64,000 bases of DNA from Fimenecus sp045631225 (lineage in GTDB: Bacteria > Bacillota > Clostridia > Oscillospirales > Acutalibacteraceae): contig JAZQUG010000040.1 in NCBI GenBank assembly GCA_045631225.1, forward strand, positions 1 to 64,000. The letters run 5' to 3'. The translations under genes were made by a program, and so were the position numbers. Position 1 is the stretch's first letter. Each line of letters opens with the position of its first letter. Shown in pieces: positions 35,564 to 44,094 of this stretch. Below the pieces are notes generated by a model. It saw nothing but the letters and a program-made list of their open reading frames with translations. It was not told the DNA's origin and made no database searches.

Positions 35564-36940
35564 ATGGAATATCGTATTGAACACGACTCTATGGGCGAAA
35601 TGAAAGTCCCTGCAGACCGTCTTTGGGCTGCACAGACTCAGAGAAGCCATGAAAACTTTGAAATCGGTGTAGGTATTGAAACAATGCCTGCTGAAATCAT
35701 AAATGCATTCGGTATCCTTAAAAAGGCTGCTGCAATTGCTAACAATGCTCTTCGTCCTGAAAAAATGACAGAAGAAAAAATGAATGCAATTTGTGCTGCT
35801 TGTGATGAAGTAAGAGAAGGTAAGCTTAACGGTCATTTCCCACTTGTTGTATGGCAGACAGGTTCCGGTACTCAGTCAAATATGAACTCAAATGAAGTAA
35901 TCGCTAACAGAGGTAATCAGATTCTCGGCAAAACATTACTTCATCCGAACGATGATGTTAACATGAGCCAGTCTTCAAATGACACATTCCCAACTGCTAT
36001 GCATATTGCAGCTGTACTTGCGTTGGAAGAAAAGCTTCTTCCTGCAGTTCAGGAATTAATCGAAACATTCAAGAGACTTGAAGCAGAAAACGAAGGAATT
36101 GTTAAGAGTGGTAGAACTCACTTGCAGGATGCAACTCCTATTACATTCAGCCAGGAAATCAGCGGTTGGCGTTCAAGCCTTGAAAAGGATGTTGAATTAA
36201 TCAATCGTTCAATTGCACCACTTTATGAACTTGCTCTTGGCGGTACTGCAGTTGGTACAGGTCTTAATGCACCTGCCGGATTCGATACAGGTGTTGCTCA
36301 AGAAGTTGCAAAACTTACAGGTAAACCATTCGTAACTGCAGCAAACAAATTCCATTCACTTACATCAAAGGATGAGCTTGTATTTGCACACGGTGCAATC
36401 AAGGCTCTTGCTTGCGATATGATGAAGATTGCAAATGACGTTCGTTGGCTTGCATCTGGTCCTCGTGACGGCCTTGGTGAAATCTTTATCCCTGAAAATG
36501 AACCTGGTTCATCAATTATGCCTGGTAAAGTTAACCCAACACAGTGTGAAGCAGTAACAATGGTTGCTGTTCAGGTAATGGGTAACGATGTTGCGGTTAG
36601 TATGGCTGCATCACAGGGTAACTTTGAATTGAATGTATTTATGCCTGTATGTATTTACAATTTCTTACAGTCAGCAAGACTTCTTGCAGAAGCAATCGTA
36701 TCATTCAATAAGAATTGTGCTGTTGGCATTAAAGCAAACAAAGAAAAGATGCATCACAATCTTCACAACTCTTTAATGCTCGTAACTGCACTCAACCCAT
36801 ATATCGGTTATGAAAATGCAGCAAAAACAGCAAAGAAAGCGTTTAAAGATAATATTTCACTTAAAGAAGCTTGTGTTGAACTTGGTTTCTTGACAGCTGA
36901 AAGATTTGATGAAGTATTCCATCCTGAAGAAATGGTATAA
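35564..36940 (+). CDS. fumC: Class II fumarate hydratase
   Basis: A 458-residue iron-independent fumarase of normal length. The signature GSSIMPGKVNPTQCEA is present, as are TGSGTQSNMNSNEVIANR, SSNDTFPTAMHIA and GRTHLQDATPITFSQE, all binding or catalytic segments of the fumarase/aspartase superfamily. It interconverts malate and fumarate, here probably in the malate to fumarate direction to feed the reductase encoded downstream. Argininosuccinate lyase and aspartase are less likely because the motif spacing and the N-terminus (RIEHDSMGEMKVPAD) are those of FumC. It is 24 bp after the malate dehydrogenase and 15 bp before hdrB. Confidence 0.94.
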   Translation: MEYRIEHDSMGEMKVPADRLWAAQTQRSHENFEIGVGIETMPAEIINAFGILKKAAAIANNALRPEKMTEEKMNAICAACDEVREGKLNGHFPLVVWQTGSGTQSNMNSNEVIANRGNQILGKTLLHPNDDVNMSQSSNDTFPTAMHIAAVLALEEKLLPAVQELIETFKRLEAENEGIVKSGRTHLQDATPITFSQEISGWRSSLEKDVELINRSIAPLYELALGGTAVGTGLNAPAGFDTGVAQEVAKLTGKPFVTAANKFHSLTSKDELVFAHGAIKALACDMMKIANDVRWLASGPRDGLGEIFIPENEPGSSIMPGKVNPTQCEAVTMVAVQVMGNDVAVSMAASQGNFELNVFMPVCIYNFLQSARLLAEAIVSFNKNCAVGIKANKEKMHHNLHNSLMLVTALNPYIGYENAAKTAKKAFKDNISLKEACVELGFLTAERFDEVFHPEEMV

Positions 36941-36955
36941 ACCGGAGGTAAACCT

Positions 36956-37744
36956 ATGAAAGTTAGTTATTTCCCCGGATGCACTCTTAAAAACAAGGCA
37001 AAAGAACTTGATGTTTATTCAGTTAAGTCTGCCGAAGTTCTGGGTATAACTTTAGAAGAAATTGAAAACTGGCAGTGTTGCGGTGGCGTGTTTACAACAG
37101 CAAGAGATGAAGTTGCAACAAAACTTTCATCTGTACGTGCTCTTAAATATGCTCTTGATAAAGAACAGCCACTCGTTACAGTTTGCTCAGCTTGTCATAA
37201 TGTAATTAAGCAGACAAATTATGCTATGCAGAATGATAAGGAATTTGCTGATAAAGTTAACAGATATATGGCAGATGGCCAGTATAACGGCGAAACAGAA
37301 GTTTACAATTACCTTGAAATGCTCCGTGATTTGGTAGGCTTTGATGCAGTTAAAGAAAAAGTGGTAAATCCACTTAAAGGTAAAAAGATTGCTGCGTATT
37401 ATGGCTGCCTTCTCTTAAGACCTAACAGTGTTATGAGAATGGACGACCCTGAAAATCCTACAATTATGGAAGATTTAATCAAGGCAATGGGTGCAGACCC
37501 GGTAGTATATGCAAAGCGTAATGAATGCTGTGGCGGATACATTTCAATTGAAAGTCCTGAAGCTGCAAAGAAGAATAGTAATGCTATTATTGAAAATGCA
37601 AAGGCAGCAGGTGCCCAAATGATTATTACAGCATGTCCGCTTTGTAAATATAATCTCGTTAAAAATGGTGCGGATATTCCCGTAATTTATTTCACAGAGC
37701 TTCTTGCTGAAGCACTTGGTGTAAAGGAGGATACAAATGAATAA
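36956..37744 (+). CDS. hdrB: HdrB-like subunit with two CCG domains
   Basis: A 262-residue protein with two cysteine-rich CCG domains: CCGGVF near residue 41 with CSACH near 80, and CCGGY near 191 with CPLC near 228. In methanogen HdrB these bind two non-cubane [4Fe-4S] clusters that cleave the CoM-S-S-CoB disulfide. Bacterial versions in HdrABC-FlxABCD complexes act on other disulfides or serve as electron relays. A GGAGG site precedes the ATG, and hdrC overlaps the 3-prime end by 8 bp. The physiological partner in this organism is unknown; the fumarate-reductase-like pair in the same operon is the obvious candidate. Confidence 0.9.
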   Translation: MKVSYFPGCTLKNKAKELDVYSVKSAEVLGITLEEIENWQCCGGVFTTARDEVATKLSSVRALKYALDKEQPLVTVCSACHNVIKQTNYAMQNDKEFADKVNRYMADGQYNGETEVYNYLEMLRDLVGFDAVKEKVVNPLKGKKIAAYYGCLLLRPNSVMRMDDPENPTIMEDLIKAMGADPVVYAKRNECCGGYISIESPEAAKKNSNAIIENAKAAGAQMIITACPLCKYNLVKNGADIPVIYFTELLAEALGVKEDTNE

Positions 37745-38126
37745 CAATAAGTATCTTCAGGAAGAAATAATCCGCAGAAGTGGTGTTAATCCAAGCAAGT
37801 GTATGCGTTGTGGTAAGTGCTCTGCTACTTGTCCTGCATATGATGAAATGGAATATCATCCACATCAGTTTGTAAATATGGTAGATAGTGGTGACATTGA
37901 ACCATTACTTAATTCAGAGTCACTTTACAAATGCTTATCATGTTTTGCATGTATCGACAGATGTCCACGAGGCGTTGAACCAGCTAAGTTGGTTGAAGCA
38001 GTAAGATTGTCAGTTGTAAGAAAACAAGGTGAAAACCGTATGACAGCTGATAATATTCCTCAGATTATTGATGAGGATGTTCCACCACAGTTGCTCGTTA
38101 GCGCATTCAGAAAATATACTAAGTAA
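37737..38126 (+). CDS. hdrC: HdrC-like [4Fe-4S] dicluster subunit
   Basis: A 129-residue electron-transfer protein with two ferredoxin motifs: CMRCGKCSATC at about residues 22-32 ending in CPAYDE, and CLSCFACIDRC at about 65-75 with CPRG. This matches HdrC, which links HdrB to HdrA. It overlaps hdrB by 8 bp and lies 14 bp before hdrA, so expression of the three should be coupled. Confidence 0.9.
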   Translation: MNNNKYLQEEIIRRSGVNPSKCMRCGKCSATCPAYDEMEYHPHQFVNMVDSGDIEPLLNSESLYKCLSCFACIDRCPRGVEPAKLVEAVRLSVVRKQGENRMTADNIPQIIDEDVPPQLLVSAFRKYTK

Positions 38127-38140
38127 GGAGGAAAAGGCAA

Positions 38141-40135
38141 ATGCAAAGAGTTGGCGTTTTTGTATGTTGGTGTGGTAGTAATATTGCAGGTACAGTTGAT
38201 GTTGAAGCAGTATCAGAAGCCTTGAAAAGCGAGCCTGGTGTAGTCTTTTCCACTAACTATCAATATATGTGCTCACAGGCTGGTCAGGATATGATTAAAG
38301 AAGCTGTTAAAGAGCACAATCTTACAGGAATCGTTGTTTGTTCTTGTTCACCAAGAATGCACGAGGCAACATTCCGTAAAACTGCAGCTGCTGCAGGACT
38401 TAATCCATATATGGTTGAAATTGCAAATATTCGTGAACAGTGCTCATGGGTACATAAGGATATGCTTACAGGTACTGAGAAAGCAATCATTCTTGGTAAA
38501 GCAGCAATTGCAAAAGTAAATCTTAATACTCCACTTATTCCCGGTGAATCTCCTGTAACAAAGAGAGCATTGGTTATCGGTGGTGGTATCGCTGGTATTC
38601 AGACTGCTCTTGATATTGCTGATGCAGGTTTCCCTGTTGATATCGTTGAGAAAAAGCCTACAATCGGTGGTAAGATGGCACAGTTGGATAAAACCTTCCC
38701 AACACTTGACTGTGCTGCTTGTATTCTTACTCCTAAAATGGTTGATGTGGCTCAGAATGAAAAAATCCGTATCTTCTCATATAGTGAAGTTTCAGAAATC
38801 AAAGGCTTCGTTGGTAACTTTGATGTAAAAATCAAGAAGAATGCTCGTTTCGTTAAGGAAGATATTTGTACAGGCTGTGGTGCTTGTGTTGATAAGTGTC
38901 CAATGAAGAAAATTCCTAACGAATTCAACTTGGGTATGGATAATCGTAAGGCTATCTATATTCCGTTTGCACAGGCTGTTCCAAAGGTAGCAACAATCGA
39001 CCCTAATGCTTGTAATATGCTTAAAAACGGCAAATGTGGTCTTTGTGCAAAGGTTTGTACTGCAGGCGCTATTGACTATACACAGAAGGATGAATACATC
39101 GAAGAAAAGTATGGTGCAATCGTTGTTGCAACAGGCTTTAATCCAATCAGTATGGATAAATTTGATGAGTTTGCTTATAACCAGTCAAAAGATGTTATCA
39201 CATCACTTGAATTTGAGCGTCTTACAAATGCTGCTGGTCCTACAGCCGGTAAGCTTTTAAGACCATCAGACGGAAAACATCCTCATACAATCGTATTCGT
39301 TCAGTGTGTTGGCTCACGTTGTGATGCTTGTGCTGAAAAGGGTAAAGAGTATTGCTCAAAAATCTGTTGTATGTACACAGCAAAACACGCAATGCTTACA
39401 AGAGATAAATATCCTGATACAGAGGTTTATGTATTCTATATCGACGTAAGAACTCCCGGTAAGAACTTTGACGAATTCTATCGTCGTGCAGTTGAAGAAT
39501 ACGGAGTTAAATATATCAAGGGTATGGTTGGTAAGGTAACACCGGAAGGTGATGTGCTTAAAGTTCAGGCATCAGACCTTATTGCAAACAAACAGCTTCA
39601 TATTGATGCTGACTTGGTCGTTCTTGCAGCTGCAATTGAGCCTGATAAGTCTGCTCGTCCACTTGCTACAATGCTTACAGCAAGTATGGATACAAATGAC
39701 TTCTTTACAGAGGCTCATCCAAAACTTCGTCCTGTTGAAAGCCCAACAGCAGGTGTGTTCCTTTCAGGTGCTTGTCAGGGTCCTAAGGATATTCCTGAAA
39801 CAGTTTCTCAGGCAGGTGCGGCAGCATCAAAGGTTATCGGACTTCTCGCAAAGGATAAGTTGACAGGTAACCCATGTGTTGCTCATTCAAATGAACTTAT
39901 GTGTAACGGTTGTTCATCTTGTGAAAGAGTTTGTCCTTACGGTGCAATTACTTATAGTGATAAGGAATTCCGTATGCCTGACAGAACAACTAAGATTAGA
40001 AGAGTTGCATCAGTTAACCCAGCAGTTTGTCAGGGTTGCGGTGCTTGTACTGTAGCTTGTCCGTCAGGTGCTATGGACCTTAACGGATTTGCTAATTCAC
40101 AGATTATGGCGGAGGTTGACGCAATATGCAAGTAA
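38141..40135 (+). CDS. hdrA: HdrA-like FAD and iron-sulfur subunit (electron-bifurcation core)
   Basis: A 664-residue HdrA of normal length. The N-terminal Cys-containing domain starts VGVFVCWCGSNIAGTVDV and includes VCSCSPRMHE. The FAD Rossmann motif is VIGGGIAGIQTA near residue 147. Then come the HdrA-typical CAACILTPKM, a ferredoxin motif CTGCGACVDKC near 243, and two C-terminal [4Fe-4S] motifs, CNGCSSCERVC near 587 and CQGCGACTVAC near 629. In HdrABC complexes this flavin is where electron pairs are split between a high-potential acceptor and ferredoxin. Preceded by AAGGAGG, and it overlaps the MvhD-like gene by 10 bp. Confidence 0.92.
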   Translation: MQRVGVFVCWCGSNIAGTVDVEAVSEALKSEPGVVFSTNYQYMCSQAGQDMIKEAVKEHNLTGIVVCSCSPRMHEATFRKTAAAAGLNPYMVEIANIREQCSWVHKDMLTGTEKAIILGKAAIAKVNLNTPLIPGESPVTKRALVIGGGIAGIQTALDIADAGFPVDIVEKKPTIGGKMAQLDKTFPTLDCAACILTPKMVDVAQNEKIRIFSYSEVSEIKGFVGNFDVKIKKNARFVKEDICTGCGACVDKCPMKKIPNEFNLGMDNRKAIYIPFAQAVPKVATIDPNACNMLKNGKCGLCAKVCTAGAIDYTQKDEYIEEKYGAIVVATGFNPISMDKFDEFAYNQSKDVITSLEFERLTNAAGPTAGKLLRPSDGKHPHTIVFVQCVGSRCDACAEKGKEYCSKICCMYTAKHAMLTRDKYPDTEVYVFYIDVRTPGKNFDEFYRRAVEEYGVKYIKGMVGKVTPEGDVLKVQASDLIANKQLHIDADLVVLAAAIEPDKSARPLATMLTASMDTNDFFTEAHPKLRPVESPTAGVFLSGACQGPKDIPETVSQAGAAASKVIGLLAKDKLTGNPCVAHSNELMCNGCSSCERVCPYGAITYSDKEFRMPDRTTKIRRVASVNPAVCQGCGACTVACPSGAMDLNGFANSQIMAEVDAICK

Positions 40136-40560
40136 ATGAATATAAACCATTAATCGTTGCATTTTGTTGCAACTGGTGTTCTTATGCGGGTGCTGACCTT
40201 GCAGGTAACAACCGTCTTAACTATCCGGCAGAGGTAAAGATTATTCGTGTACCTTGTTCTTGCCGTGTAAATCCTATGTTTATTCTCCGTGCATTCCAGC
40301 GCGGTGCTGATGGTGTAATCATCTGTGGTTGTCATCCCGGTGACTGCCACTATACATCAGGTAACTACTATACTCGTCGTAGAATGGCAGCACTTTTCTC
40401 AATGCTTGATTATCTCGGCATTGAAAAAGAGCGTACTCGTGTTGAATGGGTTTCAGCTGCTGAAGGTGCAAAGTTTGCAGCTACTATGAACGATTTTGTT
40501 GAAAAGGTAGTTGCTTTAGGTGAAAACAAGAGATTGGAGGATTTACGATGCAAAAAATAA
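40126..40560 (+). CDS. MvhD/FlxD-like [2Fe-2S] electron-transfer subunit
   Basis: A 144-residue protein with the MvhD pattern of conserved cysteines: FCCNWCSYAGAD, VPCSCRVNPMFI and CGCHPGDCHY. In methanogens MvhD joins the hydrogenase to HdrA; in FlxABCD-HdrABC systems the homologous FlxD joins the NADH-oxidising module to HdrA. No NiFe-hydrogenase genes lie here, but an FAD/NAD protein does, so the FlxD role is favoured. It overlaps hdrA by 10 bp and the next gene by 13 bp. Confidence 0.88.
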   Translation: MQVNEYKPLIVAFCCNWCSYAGADLAGNNRLNYPAEVKIIRVPCSCRVNPMFILRAFQRGADGVIICGCHPGDCHYTSGNYYTRRRMAALFSMLDYLGIEKERTRVEWVSAAEGAKFAATMNDFVEKVVALGENKRLEDLRCKK

Positions 40561-41546
40561 CTCGTGAACAGTTGATTGAAAAAGCAGTTGCTTTGCTCAA
40601 TGACGGAACAGTATCTTGTGTTCTCGGTTGGTGCAAAGGTGAGTTCGATTACGACGTAACTCCTGCTATGTTCAATAATGAAGAAGAATTAAAAGCAAAT
40701 TTCGTGTTCAACGATTTCTGCGGTGTAAACTTCTCAAAATATCTTGTTGCAAAGACACAGAAATGTGAAGGAAAAATCCTTGTTTTCCTTAAACCATGTG
40801 ATACATATAGCTTTAATCAGTTATTAACTGAACACAGATTTGACCGTGAAAAGGTTTATGCTGTTGGTGTTCCTTGCGAGGGTATGGCTGACATTGCTAA
40901 AGTTAAAGAAATCTGTGGTGATGGTATCGCATCAATTGACTTCGATGGTGAAAAAATGGCAGTGACAACTCTTTATGAGGATGCTTCTGTTATGATTTCA
41001 ACAAATGATGTCCTTGCAGAAAGATGTGTTAATTGTAAGAGCAAGAAACACGTTGCTTTCGATGAGTTAATGGGTGATGAAGGTGAAGTTATTGAGTCAA
41101 ATCGTTTTGACGAAGTTGAAAAGCTTGAAGCGATGACTCCTGATGAAAGATTCGCTTTCTGGCAGAATGAACTTTCACGTTGTATCCGTTGTAATGCTTG
41201 TCGTGACGCTTGTCCTGCTTGTACTTGTGAAAAATGTGTTTTTGACAACCCGAATTCAGGCGTTGAAAATAAATCACCTGCAAATAGCTTTGAGGAAAAG
41301 ATGTTCCATATTATCAGAGCTTTCCACGTTGCAGGTCGTTGTACTGACTGTGGCGAATGTTCAAGAGTTTGTCCTCAGAACATTCCTTTACACCTTTTGA
41401 ATCGTAAGTTCATTAAGGATATGAATGAATTCTATGGTGAATATCAGGCTGGTGCTGAAGTTGGCTCACGTGCTCCTTTGGTTGACTATACAACTGAGGA
41501 CTTAGAACCTGGTGAAGTTTTTGATAGGGGGGATATTGATGCGTAA
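40548..41546 (+). CDS. Iron-sulfur subunit of the NADH-oxidising (Flx-type) module
   Basis: A 332-residue protein with an N-terminal domain of the FrhB/coenzyme-F420-reductase-like type (about 1-170, including VFLKPCDTYSFNQLL and CVNCKSKKHVAF) and two [4Fe-4S] motifs: CIRCNACRDACPAC near residue 211 and CTDCGECSRVC near 264. It resembles FlxC-type or FlxB-type proteins described with HdrABC in anaerobic bacteria. Which of the two letters it deserves cannot be fixed without alignment. It should carry electrons between the FAD/NAD subunit and the MvhD-like protein. The start overlaps the upstream gene; GGAGG is placed before it. Confidence 0.75.
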   Translation: MQKITREQLIEKAVALLNDGTVSCVLGWCKGEFDYDVTPAMFNNEEELKANFVFNDFCGVNFSKYLVAKTQKCEGKILVFLKPCDTYSFNQLLTEHRFDREKVYAVGVPCEGMADIAKVKEICGDGIASIDFDGEKMAVTTLYEDASVMISTNDVLAERCVNCKSKKHVAFDELMGDEGEVIESNRFDEVEKLEAMTPDERFAFWQNELSRCIRCNACRDACPACTCEKCVFDNPNSGVENKSPANSFEEKMFHIIRAFHVAGRCTDCGECSRVCPQNIPLHLLNRKFIKDMNEFYGEYQAGAEVGSRAPLVDYTTEDLEPGEVFDRGDIDA

Positions 41547-42567
41547 GTGTTCTCTTGATAAAATGAACCTTGTTTTTGCTGAAATCGCAAAAAATGCAGC
41601 TTTGTATCTTCCTGTTGACCAGAATGATGGTAGTGCTGCTTATAAAAAGTGGGAGGAAGGCACAGTTTGGAGCAACGCTCTTAACACAGTAAGAAGCCCT
41701 AAAGACTTTTTCTTCCCACAGACTGAAGACTTGATGAAATTCAAGGTTTCAGGCAAAAATATTGAAGTTGAAGATACAAGAAATGAAGCAGAAGATTTCG
41801 TAATATTCGGGGTTCGTGCTTGTGATGTAAAGAGTTTTGACATTCTTGACCGTGTGTTTTTAACTGAACCTGTTGATAGCTTCTATGGTTCAAGAAGAAA
41901 GCATGGTGTTATCATTTCTCTTGCTTGTACAAGACCTTCTGAAACTTGTTTCTGTAAGACTTTCCAGATTGATGCTTCTGAACCGGCGGGGGATATCTCA
42001 GCTTGGAAAACAGAAACAGAGATTTTCTTTAAGGCAAATACTGAGAAGGGTGAAGAACTCTTAAGTAAGCTTTCAGATTTGACAGAAGAATGCGATGATA
42101 CAGTAGTAAATGAACAGAAAGCAAAAATAAACGCTGTTATGGATAAGCTCCCACTTAAAGACCTTAAAACAGATGCTTTTGGTGGTGGCAAAACAAACGA
42201 ATTATTCAATGCTCCTGAATGGGACGAATTATCACAGACTTGTCTTGGTTGTGGTACTTGTACTTTCGTTTGTCCTACTTGTCAGTGTTATGATATCAAG
42301 GATTTCAATACAGGTAATGGTGTTATCCGTTACAGATGTTGGGACTCTTGTATGTATTCTGATTTTACTAAGATGGCACACGGTAATAACCGTCTTACTC
42401 AGAAAGAACGTTTCCGTCAGAGATTTATGCACAAACTTGTATATTTCCCTGAAAACAATGATGGTATGTTCAGCTGTGTAGGTTGCGGACGATGTCTTGC
42501 AAAGTGTCCGATTTCAATGAATATCGTAAAAGTAATGAAAAAGATTGGAGGAAACAGAAGTGAATAA
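41539..42567 (+). CDS. Second iron-sulfur subunit of the Flx-type module
   Basis: A 342-residue protein with an N-terminal domain like sulfite-reductase subunit A/RnfC-related electron-transfer proteins (FVIFGVRACDVKSFDILDR, then SLACTRPSETCFC) and two ferredoxin motifs, CLGCGTCTFVC near residue 234 followed by CPTCQCYD, and CVGCGRCLAKC near 312. This is the 4Fe-4S dicluster protein usually next to the FAD/NAD subunit in Flx and anaerobic sulfite reductase clusters. The ATG at 41539 is chosen because GGGGGGA stands just before it; a start at 41512 would lack a site. It overlaps both neighbours by 8 bp. Confidence 0.75.
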   Translation: MRKCSLDKMNLVFAEIAKNAALYLPVDQNDGSAAYKKWEEGTVWSNALNTVRSPKDFFFPQTEDLMKFKVSGKNIEVEDTRNEAEDFVIFGVRACDVKSFDILDRVFLTEPVDSFYGSRRKHGVIISLACTRPSETCFCKTFQIDASEPAGDISAWKTETEIFFKANTEKGEELLSKLSDLTEECDDTVVNEQKAKINAVMDKLPLKDLKTDAFGGGKTNELFNAPEWDELSQTCLGCGTCTFVCPTCQCYDIKDFNTGNGVIRYRCWDSCMYSDFTKMAHGNNRLTQKERFRQRFMHKLVYFPENNDGMFSCVGCGRCLAKCPISMNIVKVMKKIGGNRSE

Positions 42568-43393
42568 TATTAACGATACTTTAATTCCAACAATTGGTGT
42601 CATTACAGATGTTCGTATTGATACACCTGATATTAAAACTTTCAGAGTTGTAACTCCTGATGGTAAAAAGGCATTTGACCACAGACCTGGTCAGTGTGCA
42701 ATGCTTTCAGTTCCCGGTGTTGGTGAAGCAATGTTTTCTATCACTTCATCACCAACTAATGAGGAATATATGGAGTTCTCAATCAAGAAATGTGGTTGTG
42801 TAACTGAATGGTTGCATCAGGCAGAAGTTGGTCAGCAGATTACAATCAGAGGACCTTATGGTAATCCATTCCCTGTTGATGATGTTTTTGCAGGAAAAGA
42901 CCTCCTCTTTATTGCAGGTGGTGTTGGTTTAGCTCCTCTTCGTTCAGTAATCAACTATTGTCGTCATTATCGTGAACGTTATGGTAAAATTGATATCGTT
43001 TACGGTTCAAGAAGTAAAGATGATTTGCTTGATTATCAGGAAATTATCGACGAATGGTCAAACGATGCAGGTGTTGATGTTCACCTTACAATCGACAATC
43101 CTCAGGAGGGTTGGGACGGACACGTTGGTTTTGTACCAAATTATGTAAAAGAACTTGGCTTTGATACAAACAAGGTTGCAGTTTTGTGCGGACCTCCAAT
43201 TATGATTAAGTTTACATTAGATGGTCTTTGTGCAATCGGTTTTGATAAGACTAACATTTACACAACTCTTGAATTGAGAATGAAATGTGGCGTTGGTAAA
43301 TGTGGAAGATGTAATGTTGGTGCTAAATACGTTTGCAAAGATGGTCCTGTTTTCCGTTGTGATGAATTGGACGAACTTCCAGCAGAATATTAA
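42560..43393 (+). CDS. FAD/NAD(P)-binding oxidoreductase subunit (FlxA-like)
   Basis: A 277-residue protein of the ferredoxin-NADP reductase/dihydroorotate dehydrogenase electron-transfer type. The FAD domain holds HRPGQCAMLSVPGVGEAMFS, the NAD(P) domain starts LFIAGGVGLAPLRSVINY, CGPPIMIKF is the conserved C-terminal nicotinamide-site block, and a [2Fe-2S] or [4Fe-4S] cysteine set MKCGVGKCGRCNVG lies near 240-253 with CDELDELP at the end. It should accept hydride from NADH and pass electrons to the iron-sulfur partners. The start is the GTG at 42560, eight bases after GGAGG; a TTG start at 42545 would overlap that site. Confidence 0.85.
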   Translation: MNNINDTLIPTIGVITDVRIDTPDIKTFRVVTPDGKKAFDHRPGQCAMLSVPGVGEAMFSITSSPTNEEYMEFSIKKCGCVTEWLHQAEVGQQITIRGPYGNPFPVDDVFAGKDLLFIAGGVGLAPLRSVINYCRHYRERYGKIDIVYGSRSKDDLLDYQEIIDEWSNDAGVDVHLTIDNPQEGWDGHVGFVPNYVKELGFDTNKVAVLCGPPIMIKFTLDGLCAIGFDKTNIYTTLELRMKCGVGKCGRCNVGAKYVCKDGPVFRCDELDELPAEY

Positions 43394-43407
43394 TGGAGGA
43401 GAATATC

Positions 43408-44082
43408 ATGGAAAAAATGGTTAATATATTTCTTTTCGGCAAAAAATATGAAGTGCCGGAAAATTTAACAATTATGACAGCCATGGAATATGCCGGTTAT
43501 CAGCTTGTTCGTGGTTGTGGTTGCCGTAACGGTTTCTGTGGTGCTTGTGCTACAATTTACCGTATAAAGGGTGACCGTGAATTACACGCTTGTCTTGCTT
43601 GTCAGACAAAGGTTGAAGACAATATGTACATTGCTACATTGCCTTTCTTCCCACTTGTTAAACAGGTTTATGACATTGAATCTGTTCCTGTAAATGAAAC
43701 AGTTATGATGCAGCTTTATCCTGAAATCTACTCTTGTATCGGTTGTAATGCTTGTACAAAGAGCTGTACTCAGGAACTTAACGTAATGCAGTATATCGCA
43801 TATGCTCAGCGTGGCGATTTTGAAAAGTGTGCTGAAGAGTCATTTGACTGCGTTATGTGTGGTGTTTGTTCATCAAGATGTCCTGCCGGTATTTCTCATC
43901 CACAGGTTGCAATGCTTGCAAGAAGAATTAACGGTAAGTATTTAGCTCCCGGTTGTGGTCATCTTGAAGACAGAGTTAAAGAAATCAAAAACGGTGATTT
44001 CAATGAATTGATTGAAGCTCTTATGCAGAAGCCAATCGAAGAAATGAAAGAACTTTACAACACACGCGAAATCGAAAAGTAA
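43408..44082 (+). CDS. Fumarate-reductase/TfrB-like iron-sulfur subunit
   Basis: A 224-residue protein with an N-terminal plant-type [2Fe-2S] domain (CGCRNGFCGAC near residue 36, CLAC near 61) and two [4Fe-4S] motifs: CIGCNACTKSC near 109 and CVMCGVCSSRC near 147. The pattern resembles the iron-sulfur subunit of fumarate reductase or methanogen thiol:fumarate reductase without its CCG domains; these may instead be supplied by the HdrB protein in the same operon. It would pass electrons to the flavoprotein encoded 12 bp downstream. The ATG at 43408 is chosen, seven bases after GGAGGA; an upstream ATG at 43393 overlaps that site. Confidence 0.8.
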   Translation: MEKMVNIFLFGKKYEVPENLTIMTAMEYAGYQLVRGCGCRNGFCGACATIYRIKGDRELHACLACQTKVEDNMYIATLPFFPLVKQVYDIESVPVNETVMMQLYPEIYSCIGCNACTKSCTQELNVMQYIAYAQRGDFEKCAEESFDCVMCGVCSSRCPAGISHPQVAMLARRINGKYLAPGCGHLEDRVKEIKNGDFNELIEALMQKPIEEMKELYNTREIEK

Positions 44083-44094
44083 GGAGGAAAGCAT

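Noticed and set aside
40126..40560. MvhD-like protein as a sign of a NiFe-hydrogenase complex
   Set aside because: No MvhA or MvhG genes are near; the FAD/NAD and iron-sulfur subunits fit the FlxABCD module instead.
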